A stretch of DNA of 64,000 nucleotides from Nocardia sp. alder85J (lineage in GTDB: Bacteria > Actinomycetota > Actinomycetes > Mycobacteriales > Mycobacteriaceae), in contig NZ_JAIUCZ020000011.1 of assembly GCF_020176955.2 (NCBI RefSeq), positions 62,001 to 126,000 of the forward strand, read 5' to 3'. Under the pieces are notes generated by a model. It ran no database searches, was not told the origin of the DNA, and worked only from the letters and a program-made list of their open reading frames with translations. Both the position numbers and the translations under genes were made by a program. This document shows, piece by piece, positions 8,359-17,400 of this stretch. Each line of letters starts with the position of its first letter. Position 1 is the stretch's first letter.

Positions 8359-8818
8359 ACCGGCGATCCGCCCCCGGGTTTTCCGCGCGGCACGCTGGGG
8401 GAGTTCGAACCGGACACGCCGAGGGAACCCCGAAATTGGTCCGACCAATGGGTGTGACCGAATTCACCGCGACGGGTATCGCGCGGGAATCGAAGTTCGC
8501 CGGACACATGCTGTGTTCGCCTCGGTCGCCGAAATCCGACATCGCGCCGTTCCACTCGGACCTGATCGATGGTTCGGCGTGTGCCGTGATCGCCGTCCGG
8601 ATATTCGCCGGGTAGCGGTCCTGGGCCATCCAGGGCCTTGCTCACCTGCGCATCCGTCCGGCCGACCTGTGACGAACGACAGCGTCACGGGACCGCCGGC
8701 AGTGCCGGATCCTGAACCGATCCTGAGCGTCACAACCGGGAAACTTGCGGCAACGCAAACGATTCGGACAGAACCTGAGAAAAGGCTTTGGATTCGGTTT
8801 CCGGTCCGGAAACGGCGC
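8359..8818. other. Gene-free region upstream of the valS leader
   Basis: No convincing coding region is seen on either strand in this 460-bp stretch. Open frames here are short, overlapping and of unlikely composition. It contains one perfect 15-bp palindrome (separate entry), and the valS leader promoter begins at its right edge. Confidence 0.5.
8435..8449. promoter_or_regulatory. GntR/FadR-type palindrome
   Basis: ATTGGTC-C-GACCAAT is a perfect 15-bp palindrome whose core fits the GntR-family consensus TNGTNNNACNA. It lies 77 bp after the lipid kinase gene, with no regulator gene nearby. Confidence 0.35.
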
Positions 8819-8824
8819 TAATCT
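8819..8824 (+). promoter_or_regulatory. -10 box upstream of the valS leader ORF
   Basis: TAATCT ends 7 nt before an ATG at 8832. This gives the TANNNT-N7-ATG spacing of a leaderless start. No clear -35 is seen at 16-18 bp. Confidence 0.45.
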
Positions 8825-8831
8825 AGAACAC

Positions 8832-8954
8832 ATGGGCGGGGTTTTCGGTGTCCCTCATCCGCCGAAAGCCCCGCCCTTCGGGTACCTGCCGACCCTTTTA
8901 GGTTGTGAGCCCCTCCACTCCTTAGAATCGCACGGTGACCAGCGCAGCCCCTGA
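8832..8954 (+). CDS. Possible leaderless leader ORF overlapping the valS start
   Basis: A 40-codon frame begins at ATG 8832 and ends at 8954, 20 nt inside valS and out of frame with it. It begins exactly where transcription from the TAATCT box should start. Its first 15 codons contain the left and right arms of a 15-bp hairpin, so ribosomes on it would melt the structure. Two of its first seven codons are valine. The encoded peptide (MGGVFGVPHPP...) matches nothing I recognise. Whether it is translated is inference. Confidence 0.3.
   Translation: MGGVFGVPHPPKAPPFGYLPTLLGCEPLHSLESHGDQRSP
8834..8876 (+). promoter_or_regulatory. Strong 15-bp hairpin in the valS 5' leader
   Basis: Bases 8834-8848 pair with 8862-8876 (GGGCGGGG with CCCCGCCC, extended by TTTTCGG with CCGAAAG, one T-G wobble) around a 13-nt loop. 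No T-run follows directly. It could be an attenuator-like or protective structure ahead of valS. The T-box consensus expected for tRNA-sensing leaders is not visible. Confidence 0.5.
8923..8928 (+). promoter_or_regulatory. -10 box for a leaderless valS transcript
   Basis: TAGAAT ends 6 nt before the GTG start at 8935, and no Shine-Dalgarno is present. This fits a second promoter producing leaderless valS mRNA, separate from the structured-leader promoter about 100 nt upstream. Confidence 0.5.
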
Positions 8955-11649
8955 GAACTCACGCAATCGTGCCGACGCCCTCCCCAAGAGCTGGAACCCC
9001 GGCGATGTAGAGGCCGAGCTGTACGAGGGCTGGGTAGCGGCGGGCTACTTCCACGCCGACACCAGCAGCGACAAGCCCCCGTACTCGATTGTGCTGCCGC
9101 CGCCGAACGTGACCGGCAACCTGCACATGGGCCACGCCTTCGACCACACCCTCATGGATCTGCTGACCCGTCGCAAGCGCATGCAGGGCTTCGAGGTGCT
9201 GTGGCTGCCCGGCATGGACCACGCCGGCATCGCGACCCAGTCCGTGGTGGAGAAGCAGCTCGCCGTCGACGGCAAGTCCAAGGAGGACTTCGGCCGCGAG
9301 CTGTTCATCGACAAGGTGTGGGACTGGAAGCGGGAGTCCGGCGGCGCCATCCAGGGCCAGATGCGCCGCCTCGGCGACGGCGTCGACTGGGCGCGCGACC
9401 GCTTCACCATGGACGACGGCCTCTCGCGCGCCGTGCAGACCATCTTCAAGCGGCTCTACGACGCGGGCCTGATCTACCGCGCCGAGCGCCTGGTGAACTG
9501 GTCGCCGGTGCTGCGGACCGCGATCTCCGACGTCGAGGTCAAGTACGAGGACGTGGAGGGCGAGCTCGTCTCGCTGCGCTACGGCTCGCTCGACGACGAC
9601 GAGCCGCACGTGATCGTGGCGACCACCCGGGTGGAGACCATGCTCGGCGACACCGCGGTGGCGGTGCATCCCGAGGACGAACGGTACCGCGCCCTGATCG
9701 GCAGCACGCTGCACCACCCGATCACCGGCCGGCAGATCCCGATCGTCGCCGACGACTACGTCGATCCCGAATTCGGTTCCGGCGCAGTGAAGATCACGCC
9801 CGCGCACGATCCGAACGACTTCGAGATCGGCCTGCGGCACAATCTGCCGATGCCGACGATCATGGACAAATCCGGCAAGATCGCCGATACCGGAACCGAA
9901 TTCGACGGTATGGACCGGTTCGAGGCGCGGGTGAAGATCCGCGAGCGGCTCGCCGAGGAGGGCCGCGTGGTCGCCGAGAAGCGGCCGTATCTGCACAGCG
10001 TCGGCCATTCCGAGCGGTCCGGCGAGCCGATCGAGCCGCGGTTGTCCATGCAGTGGTGGGTCAAGGTGGAATCGCTGGCGAAGGCCGCGGGCGACGCGGT
10101 GCGCAACGGTGAGGTGACCATCTACCCGGCGAGCCAGGAGCCGCGCTGGTTCGAGTGGGTCGACAACATGCACGACTGGTGCATCTCCCGGCAGCTGTGG
10201 TGGGGGCATCGCATCCCGATCTGGTACGGCCCCGAGGGCGACGTGGTCTGCGTCGGCCCGGAGGAGCAGGCCCCCGAGGGCTACGTGCAGGACCCGGACG
10301 TGCTCGACACCTGGTTCTCCTCGGGACTGTGGCCGTTCTCGACCATGGGCTGGCCGGACAGCAGCGCCGAGCTGGCGAAGTTCTATCCGACCAGCGTGCT
10401 CGTCACCGGCTACGACATCCTGTTCTTCTGGGTGGCGCGGATGATGATGTTCGGCATGTTCGTGTCCGAGGATCCGGCGATCACCGTGGGCAAGGCCGCG
10501 CAGCGCAAGCAGGTGCCGTTCGACGACGTGTTCCTGCACGGCCTGATCCGCGACGAATTCGGCCGCAAGTACTCCAAGTCCAAGGGCATCGGCGTCGACC
10601 CGCTGCTGTGGATCGACGAATACGGCGCCGACGCAACGCGTTTCACCCTCGCCCGGGGTGCGCAGCCGGGTAGCGACCTGTCGGTGGGCGAGCCGCACGT
10701 GCAGGCCTCGCGCAACTTCGTGACGAAGCTGTACAACGCCGCCCGGTTCGCCCTGATGAACGGCGCGGCGCCGGGTGAGCTCCCGGACCGCGCGGCGCTC
10801 ACCGACGCCGACCGCTGGATCCTCGATCGCCTGAACGAGGTTCGCGCGGAAGTGGATTCGTCCTTCGACCGGTACGAGTTCGGCAAGGCCTGCGAGGCGC
10901 TCTACCACTTCACCTGGGACGAATTCTGTTCCTGGTACCTGGAACTGGCGAAGGTGCAGTTCGCGGAGTCGGACGAGCGCGCCGCCGCCACCCGCGTGGT
11001 GCTCGGCGCCGTGCTGGATGCCGTGCTGCGGCTGCTGCATCCGGCCATGCCGTTCGTCACCGAATCGCTGTGGCTGGCCCTGACCACCGACGAGCGGGGC
11101 GTGCGCACCGGCGGCGGGTCCATCGTGATCGCGTCCTGGCCGCAGGATTCCGGCGCTCCCGCCGATACCGTTGCGGCGCAGCGCATTTCGGATACCCAGC
11201 GGCTGATCACGGAGATCCGGCGGTTCCGCAGCGATCAGGGCCTCACCGACAGTCAGAAGGTGGCCGCGCGGATCGTCGGCATCGAGACCGCGGATCTGTC
11301 CGGACAACTCGCCGAGGTCACCAACCTGGCCCGGCTGACCGCCGCCGGCGACGGTTTCGCGGCCACCGCCGCGCTCGAGGTGCGGCTGTCCGCCGCGACG
11401 GTGACCGTCGAGATCGACACCTCCGGGACGATCGACCTGGATGCCGAGCGCCGCCGGCTGGAGAAGGATCTGGCCGCCGCGCAGAAGGAATTGACCGGCA
11501 CCACCGCGAAATTGGGCAACGAGGCCTTCCTGGCCAAGGCGCCCGACGAGGTGGTCGCCAAGATCCGCACGCGGCAGGAGATCGCCGAGGCGGAGGTGGC
11601 CCGGATCGGGGCCCGTCTGGACGAGATCGCGAAACTGGCCGGTAAGTGA
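8935..11649 (+). CDS. valS: Valyl-tRNA synthetase
   Basis: This class I synthetase charges tRNA-Val in the cytosol. The 904-residue protein contains the HIGH-type motif HMGH at residues 64-67 after PPPNVTGNL, the large CP1 editing domain, the KMSKS-type motif KYSKS at residues 545-549, an anticodon-binding domain and the C-terminal coiled-coil arm typical of ValRS. Length is normal. The start is GTG 8935 (MTSAAPENS). It opens the conserved valS-folC-DUF4233-ndk block, known from mycobacteria. The structured leader suggests regulated expression. Confidence 0.97.
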   Translation: MTSAAPENSRNRADALPKSWNPGDVEAELYEGWVAAGYFHADTSSDKPPYSIVLPPPNVTGNLHMGHAFDHTLMDLLTRRKRMQGFEVLWLPGMDHAGIATQSVVEKQLAVDGKSKEDFGRELFIDKVWDWKRESGGAIQGQMRRLGDGVDWARDRFTMDDGLSRAVQTIFKRLYDAGLIYRAERLVNWSPVLRTAISDVEVKYEDVEGELVSLRYGSLDDDEPHVIVATTRVETMLGDTAVAVHPEDERYRALIGSTLHHPITGRQIPIVADDYVDPEFGSGAVKITPAHDPNDFEIGLRHNLPMPTIMDKSGKIADTGTEFDGMDRFEARVKIRERLAEEGRVVAEKRPYLHSVGHSERSGEPIEPRLSMQWWVKVESLAKAAGDAVRNGEVTIYPASQEPRWFEWVDNMHDWCISRQLWWGHRIPIWYGPEGDVVCVGPEEQAPEGYVQDPDVLDTWFSSGLWPFSTMGWPDSSAELAKFYPTSVLVTGYDILFFWVARMMMFGMFVSEDPAITVGKAAQRKQVPFDDVFLHGLIRDEFGRKYSKSKGIGVDPLLWIDEYGADATRFTLARGAQPGSDLSVGEPHVQASRNFVTKLYNAARFALMNGAAPGELPDRAALTDADRWILDRLNEVRAEVDSSFDRYEFGKACEALYHFTWDEFCSWYLELAKVQFAESDERAAATRVVLGAVLDAVLRLLHPAMPFVTESLWLALTTDERGVRTGGGSIVIASWPQDSGAPADTVAAQRISDTQRLITEIRRFRSDQGLTDSQKVAARIVGIETADLSGQLAEVTNLARLTAAGDGFAATAALEVRLSAATVTVEIDTSGTIDLDAERRRLEKDLAAAQKELTGTTAKLGNEAFLAKAPDEVVAKIRTRQEIAEAEVARIGARLDEIAKLAGK

Positions 11650-11671
11650 CATCGACGGAAGCGAGGCAGGC

Positions 11672-13123
11672 GTGAACGCGGAACCGGAGCATCAGCACGG
11701 CGGAGCGGAGCGCCTGCACTCGGGCCCGTCCCCGGTGGACCTGGCCGAGATGGCGCTCGTCGAGGCGGAACTGGACAAGCGCTGGGGTGAGCAGCGCATC
11801 GAGCCGTCGCTGACCCGTATCGCCACCCTGATGGATCTGCTGGGCTCGCCGCAGCAGGCGTATCCGGCCATCCACATCGCGGGCACCAACGGCAAGACGT
11901 CGGTCACCCGGATAATCGACTCGCTGCTGACCGCGCTGCACCGGCGCACCGGCCGGTTCACCAGCCCGCACCTGCAACTGGCGACCGAGCGCATCTCGAT
12001 CGACAACGCGCCGATCAGCCCGGCGCGTTATGTCGAGACCTATCGGGAACTGCTGCCGTACGTCGAGATGATCGACGAGCGGTCGCAGGCCGCCGGTGGG
12101 CCGCGGATGAGCAAGTTCGAGGTGCTCACCGCGATGGGCTACGCGGCCTTCGCGGAGGCGCCGGTCGACGTCGCGGTGATCGAGACCGGGATGGGCGGCA
12201 CCTGGGACGCCACCAACGTGGCCGACGGCCAGGTGGCGGTGATCACCCCGATCGGCCTGGACCACACCGACTATCTCGGCCCGGATCTCACCTCGATCGC
12301 CGGGGAGAAGGCGGGCATCATCAAGCCCGCCCCGCCGGATCTGCTGGTGCCGCGCGACACCATCGCGATCATCGCCGAGCAGGATCCGGAGGCGATGGAG
12401 GTACTGCTGCGCCGGGCGGTCGCCGTCGACGCGGCCGTGGCGCGGGCCGGATCGGAGTTCCGGGTGCTGTCGCGACGGATCGCCATCGGCGGCCAGGTCC
12501 TCGAATTGCAGGGCCTGGGCGGGGTGTACGGCGACATCTTCCTGCCGCTGCACGGCGAGCATCAGGCGGGCAACGCCGTGCTGGCGCTGGCGGCCGTGGA
12601 GGCGTTCTTCGGCGCCGGGGCCGACCGGCAGCTCGACCTCGAGGCGGTGCGGGCCGGTTTCGCGGCCGCGACCAGTCCGGGCCGGATGGAGCGGATGCGC
12701 AGCGCGCCGACCATCTTCATCGACGCCGCGCACAATCCGGCCGGCGCGCAGGCGCTGGCCGCGACGCTGGCCGGCGAATTCGATTTCCGCAAACTGATCG
12801 GTGTGGTCGCGGTACTGGCCGACAAGGACGTCGACGGCATTCTGGCCGCGCTGGAGCCGGTGTTCGACGAGATCGTGGTGACCGCGAACGGCTCACCGCG
12901 CGCCATGCCGGTCGACGAGCTCGCCGACCGGGCGGTACAACGATTCGGCGACGAACGGGTCGTCCCGGCCGCCGGTCTCACCGACGCGGTGGAGACCGCC
13001 ATCGCCCTCGCCGAGGAGGCCGGTGACAGCGGCGAGCCGATCTCGGGCGCGGGCATCGTCATCACCGGATCGGTGGTCACCGCCGGTGCGGCCCGATCGC
13101 TGTTCGGAAAGGACCCGCAATGA
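11672..13123 (+). CDS. folC: Bifunctional folylpolyglutamate/dihydrofolate synthase
   Basis: FolC adds glutamates to folates and can join glutamate to dihydropteroate. The 483-residue Mur-ligase-type protein has its ATP-binding P-loop GTNGKT at residues 71-76, an SPHL segment after FTS, an EVLTAMGYAAFA segment, the GMGGTWDATN motif and C-terminal DAAHNPAGA. The start is GTG 11672, 22 nt after valS. Its stop overlaps the next gene by 4 nt (ATGA), so the two are translationally coupled. Confidence 0.95.
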   Translation: MNAEPEHQHGGAERLHSGPSPVDLAEMALVEAELDKRWGEQRIEPSLTRIATLMDLLGSPQQAYPAIHIAGTNGKTSVTRIIDSLLTALHRRTGRFTSPHLQLATERISIDNAPISPARYVETYRELLPYVEMIDERSQAAGGPRMSKFEVLTAMGYAAFAEAPVDVAVIETGMGGTWDATNVADGQVAVITPIGLDHTDYLGPDLTSIAGEKAGIIKPAPPDLLVPRDTIAIIAEQDPEAMEVLLRRAVAVDAAVARAGSEFRVLSRRIAIGGQVLELQGLGGVYGDIFLPLHGEHQAGNAVLALAAVEAFFGAGADRQLDLEAVRAGFAAATSPGRMERMRSAPTIFIDAAHNPAGAQALAATLAGEFDFRKLIGVVAVLADKDVDGILAALEPVFDEIVVTANGSPRAMPVDELADRAVQRFGDERVVPAAGLTDAVETAIALAEEAGDSGEPISGAGIVITGSVVTAGAARSLFGKDPQ

Positions 13124-13542
13124 GTGATCAGCAGCAGTCCGAGCCGGCGGTGCCGCCGCCCGCGACCGACCCGTGGAAGGGCTTGCGCGGTGTGATGGCC
13201 GGCACCCTCGTCCTGGAGGCCATCACCGTGCTGCTGGCGCTGCCGGTGGTGGGCGCGGTCGGTGGCGGGTTGAGCTGGTGGTCGGTGGTCTATCTGGTCG
13301 GACTCGCCGCGCTGATGATGGTCGGCGCCGGAATGCAGCGCCGCAGCTGGGCGCTGCCCTTCAACCTGACGTTGCAGGCGCTGGTGCTGCTCGGCACCTT
13401 CGTCCATCTGTCCATCGGTGTCATCGGGGTGATATTCGCCGCAGTGTGGGCCTTCATCCTGGTGCTGCGCCACGACGTGAAGCGCCGGATGGAACAGGGC
13501 CTGCTGCCGAGTCAGCGGGTGGCGGGACCGTCGGCATCGTGA
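13120..13542 (+). CDS. DUF4233 small integral membrane protein
   Basis: This 140-residue protein has a soluble N-terminus of about 20 residues and four hydrophobic segments. They lie at roughly 27-50, 52-70, 75-95 and 98-115, followed by a basic C-terminal tail. It corresponds in place and size to Rv2446c, an uncharacterised conserved membrane protein always found beside folC. The ATGA overlap with folC implies coupling. Its function is unknown. Confidence 0.8.
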   Translation: MSDQQQSEPAVPPPATDPWKGLRGVMAGTLVLEAITVLLALPVVGAVGGGLSWWSVVYLVGLAALMMVGAGMQRRSWALPFNLTLQALVLLGTFVHLSIGVIGVIFAAVWAFILVLRHDVKRRMEQGLLPSQRVAGPSAS

Positions 13543-13591
13543 TCCGGCGGCCGGGTGAGTCCCGACGTCGGCCCGATGCTCGGGAGCCTTA

Positions 13592-13597
13592 TAGGCT
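13592..13597 (+). promoter_or_regulatory. -10 box for leaderless ndk
   Basis: TAGGCT lies 6 nt before GTG 13604, and no Shine-Dalgarno is visible. Confidence 0.5.
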
Positions 13598-13603
13598 GTG
13601 CGC

Positions 13604-14020
13604 GTGACTGAGCAGACGTTGGTACTCATCAAGCCGGACGGCGTGGCCCGGGGCCTGATCGGTGAGATCATCACCCGGATCGAGCGCAAGGGCCTGAAGA
13701 TCGCCGCCCTGGAGCTGAAGCAGGTCGCCGGTGACCTGGCCGGCGCCCACTACGCAGAGCATGCCGACAAGCCGTTCTACGGCTCCCTGATCGAGTTCAT
13801 CACCTCCGGCCCGGTCGTCGCGGCGGTCCTCGAGGGCCCCCGCGCCATCGCGGCATTCCGGCAGATCGCCGGTGGTACCGACCCGGTCGAGAAGGCCGTG
13901 CCGGGCAGCATTCGCGGCGATTACGCCCTGGAAACCCAGTACAACCTCGTGCACGGTTCCGACTCGGCGGAATCCGCCAAACGGGAGATCGCACTCTGGT
14001 TCCCCGAGTTCTCCCAGTAG
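13604..14020 (+). CDS. ndk: Nucleoside-diphosphate kinase
   Basis: Ndk moves the gamma phosphate from ATP to other nucleoside diphosphates through a phosphohistidine. The 138-residue protein shows the canonical TLVLIKPDGV start, PFYG, the VLEGPRAI segment and the catalytic His117 in NLVHGSDS. I start it at GTG 13604 (MTEQTLV), because an upstream in-frame GTG at 13598 falls within the leaderless spacer. It follows the DUF4233 gene by 61 nt and has its own promoter. Confidence 0.96.
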   Translation: MTEQTLVLIKPDGVARGLIGEIITRIERKGLKIAALELKQVAGDLAGAHYAEHADKPFYGSLIEFITSGPVVAAVLEGPRAIAAFRQIAGGTDPVEKAVPGSIRGDYALETQYNLVHGSDSAESAKREIALWFPEFSQ

Positions 14021-14035
14021 CCGACGACACCCCCG

Positions 14036-14054
14036 CCCCCGGAACCTCCGGGGG
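14036..14054 (+). terminator. Hairpin after ndk
   Basis: CCCCCGGA (14036-14043) pairs perfectly with TCCGGGGG (14047-14054) around a 3-nt loop, 15 nt after the ndk stop. There is no T-tract, as is usual for actinobacterial terminator-like hairpins. Confidence 0.5.
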
Positions 14055-14143
14055 GTGCGCTCAGCGGCCCCGACCAGCGAACACGGCGTCGATGGCGAAG
14101 GTGTCCCACCGGATATGGGATACTGGGCACGGAAGTGATCGAT

Positions 14144-14162
14144 ACCCGCCGCCGTGGCGGGT
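14144..14162 (+). promoter_or_regulatory. Hairpin in the rne leader
   Basis: ACCCGCC (14144-14150) and GGCGGGT (14156-14162) form a perfect 7-bp stem with the 5-nt loop GCCGT. Confidence 0.35.
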
Positions 14163-14400
14163 GAGAAACGCTACCGAATGGCACCTCGGTTCGACGCCGA
14201 TCATCGCTGCCCTGGACGGTTACCAAGACTCGGCTGTCCGGCGCGCGCTGGATGATTGCTCGGACCCTGGTGTTGGAAGCCAACAGCCAGGCGCCGCGTG
14301 ACCAGTTAGCCCGAGAAAGACGTACGAACGGTGACAACCGGGCACGCGGGGCGAGACCACAGGACCTTGCGCCCGGACGGGCGTGAGGCAGACGGACAGT

Positions 14401-14451
14401 GCCCCCGCGTCGGCCGCGTCACTCTCCTCACGGAGAGACGCGCCCGGGGGC
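14401..14451 (+). promoter_or_regulatory. Compound hairpin just upstream of the rne ribosome-binding site
   Basis: The outer arms GCCCCC (14401-14406) and GGGGGC (14446-14451) enclose an inner stem: GCGT (14416-14419) with ACGC (14438-14441), continuing into CTCTCC (14422-14427) with GGAGAG (14432-14437) and a 4-nt loop. It ends 2 nt before the GAGGAG Shine-Dalgarno (14454-14459). It is well placed to affect ribosome loading or to serve as an RNase E target. Confidence 0.4.
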
Positions 14452-14464
14452 CCGAGGAGATTTC

Positions 14465-17400
14465 GTGGCCGATCAAGAGCCGCAGGGAACATCGCAGAGC
14501 AACGGTGAACGCGCTTCGCAGGAGGCGAACGGCGCGGGGGAGGCAGTGCAGTTGCCCGATCGAATCCGGGTGCACGCGCTGGCCAAATTGCTGGGAACGA
14601 CCAGCAAACGCATTCTGGCCCATCTGACGGAACTGGGCGCCGAGGCCCGTAGCCCGCAGTCCAGCCTCGACCGAACGGTCGCCGAGTCGGTGCGTGAAGC
14701 GCTGACTCCGGCCGAATCGGCCGAGGCGGCGGCGGAGCCGGGTGCGGCTGTGGCCGAGGCCGAGACCACTGCGGTGGTCGCGTCCGAGGCCGGGACGGAT
14801 GCGGAGGCCGGCGCGGCCGAGAAGACAGCGGCGGCGGAGGCCGCCATCGTATCCGAGGTCGCCGCCGCGGCCCTGACGACGGAACAGCCGGCGCCCGCCG
14901 GAACCGATCCGTTCGGCGCGGCGACGACGACAGCCGATCGGCTCCCGCCGCGGCAGTCGTTGTTCACCAGCCCGTTCCGGGCGCACGAACCCATCGCGCC
15001 CGAGCCGGTGGTCTTCGAGTCCGGCGGGATGGTGGCCGCGCCGCTGTTCCTGTCGCCGGATGCCGCCGCGGCCGAGCAGGAGCGCCGCAAGCGCCGGGCC
15101 GACCGCGACGTCGTGCGCGAGGAGCGCCGCGAGGAGCGTGACGAGCGTGATGAGCGTGACGAGCGCCGTCCGGACCGGGAAGAACGTCGCGGGGAGCGTG
15201 ACGAACGCCACGAGGAGCGCGAGGAGGAGCCGGCCACCGACGAGGCCGATTCCGAGTCCGCCGACTGGGACGACGATTCCCGTGACGACGACGGTGACGA
15301 CGCCAGCCGTTCGCGCCGCCGTCGCCGGGGCCGCCGCGGCCGCGGTCGCGGCCGGGGTGAACAGCACGCCGACAGCGATCAGGACGAGGCCGATTCGGAG
15401 CACGCCGAGGAGTCCGGCCGGACCCGTCCCGCCGTCGAGGAGAGCGACGCGGGCGCCGAGGATACCGACGAGTCCGCCGAGGACGCCGACGACAACGAGT
15501 CCGGCGAGGGCACGAGCCGTCGTCGTCGCCGTCGTCGCCGTCGCAAGGCCGGTGAGGACGGCGAGACCGAGACCGCCTCCGAGGACGATCCGCCGAACAC
15601 GGTCGTGCACGAGCGCGAACCGCGCAACAAGCGGCGCACGGTCGACGAGGTGCAGGGCATCACCGGCTCCACCCGCCTGGAGGCCAAGCGGCAGCGCCGG
15701 CGCGACGGCCGCGAGGCCGGTCGCCGCCGTCCGCCGATCCTGACCGAGTCGGAGTTCCTGGCCCGCCGGGAGTCGGTCGACCGGGTCATGGTGGTCCGCG
15801 AGAAGCGTTTCGCCACCGATGCCGGTGAGCACGGCCACGGGTCCGCCGATGTCACCCAGGTCGCGGTGCTCGAGGACAACATCCTGGTCGAGCACTTCGT
15901 GACCAGTACCGGCAGCGCGTCCATGGTCGGCAACGTCTACCTCGGCAAGGTGCAGAACGTGCTGCCGAGCATGGAGGCGGCGTTCGTCGACATCGGCCGC
16001 GGCCGCAACGGCGTGCTGTACGCGGGCGAGGTGAACTGGGAGGCCGCCGGGCTCGGCGGCAAGGAGCGCAAGATCGAGCAGGCGCTGCGGCCCGGCGACA
16101 CCGTGCTGGTCCAGGTCTCGAAGGATCCGGTCGGGCACAAGGGCGCCCGGCTGACCACCCAGATCAGCCTGGCCGGTCGATTCCTGGTGTACGTGCCGGG
16201 CGGCACCTCCACCGGCATCAGTCGCAAACTGCCCGACACCGAGCGCAAGCGGCTCAAGGAGATCCTGCGCGACATCGTCCCGCAGGACGCCGGCGTGATC
16301 ATCCGCACCGCGTCCGAGGGCGTCAGCGAGCCCGAGCTGGCCCGCGACGTGGAACGGTTGCAGGCCACCTGGCGGACCATCGAGGACCACTCCCGGCAGA
16401 ACTCGTCCGCGCCGAAGACCCTCTACGAGGAGCCGGACCTACTGGTCAAGGTCATCCGTGACCTGTTCAACGAGGACTTCTCCAAGCTGGTCATCGAGGG
16501 CGACCGGGCCTGGACGACCGTGGAGAACTACATCCGCACGGTCGCCCCGGACCTGCTGGCCCGGGTCGAGCGGTACGACCACGACCATGTCGACGTGTTC
16601 GGCAGCTACCGCATCGACGACCAGCTGGCCAAGGCGCTGGACCGCAAGGTGTGGCTGCCCTCGGGCGGCACCCTGGTCATCGACCGCACCGAGGCGATGA
16701 CGGTCATCGACGTCAACACCGGCAAGTTCACCGGCGCCGGCGGCAGCAACCTGGAAGAGACGGTCACCCGCAACAACCTGGAGGCCGCCGAGGAGATCGT
16801 GCGGCAGATGCGGCTGCGTGATATCGGCGGCATGATCGTCGTCGACTTCATCGACATGGTGCTGGAGTCCAACCGCGATCTGGTGCTGCGGCGGCTGACC
16901 GAGGCGCTGGGCCGGGATCGCACCCGGCACCAGGTGTCCGAGGTCACCTCGCTGGGCCTGGTCCAGATGACGCGCAAGAAGCTGGGCACCGGACTGGTCG
17001 AGGCGTTCTCCACCACCTGTGAGCACTGCCACGGCCGCGGCATCGTCGTGCACAACTATCCGGTGGAGGCCGCACCCGCGGAAGAGGGTGTGGGCGGCCG
17101 CCGGGAGGGCCGTCGCCGCCGCAAGGACAAAGAGAAGCCGCCGAGTCCGGCGCCGGCCACCAACGGCGTCGTGTCGGCCGCCGAGCCGCCGCAGTCCGAG
17201 GAGGAGGCGGCCGTCAAGCGGGCGCATCCGGTGGCGCTGGCGATGGCCGCACATCAGACCGACGAGGCGATCGCGCCGCCGTTCGAGGACGATCTCGTCG
17301 AGGTGGAGATCGCCGACGAGGCGGAGGAGAGCGCCCCGGAACCGGAACGGGCTCCCGAGCCGGTGGCCGGGCGCGCACCGCGCCGGAGCCGGGAACGGCT

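Larger units (their letters stand above)
14021..14464 (+). other. Long non-coding region ahead of rne (likely 5' leader)
   Basis: No convincing gene lies in this 444-bp stretch. It holds the ndk hairpin at 14036-14054, a 7-bp hairpin at 14144-14162, and a compound structure at 14401-14451 just before the rne ribosome-binding site. A short frame at 14092-14301 has no recognisable product. Long structured leaders ahead of RNase E genes are known to allow autoregulation in E. coli; the same role here is inference. Confidence 0.45.

Noticed and set aside
5206..8448. A 1080-codon open frame on the minus strand
   Set aside because: It runs antisense to the AGPS-like and lipid kinase genes, is Arg/Gly/His-rich and has no family motif. 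Long antisense frames are normal at this GC content.
8825..8934. T-box riboswitch ahead of valS
   Set aside because: I could not find the conserved T-box sequence or specifier-loop architecture, and the leader is too short for a standard T-box.
8959..11652. An 897-codon minus-strand open frame across valS
   Set aside because: It is the mirror of valS codon bias, with no ribosome-binding site or recognisable domain.
14092..14301. A 69-codon frame in the rne leader
   Set aside because: It has no recognisable product and overlaps predicted leader structure, and no ribosome-binding site was evident.
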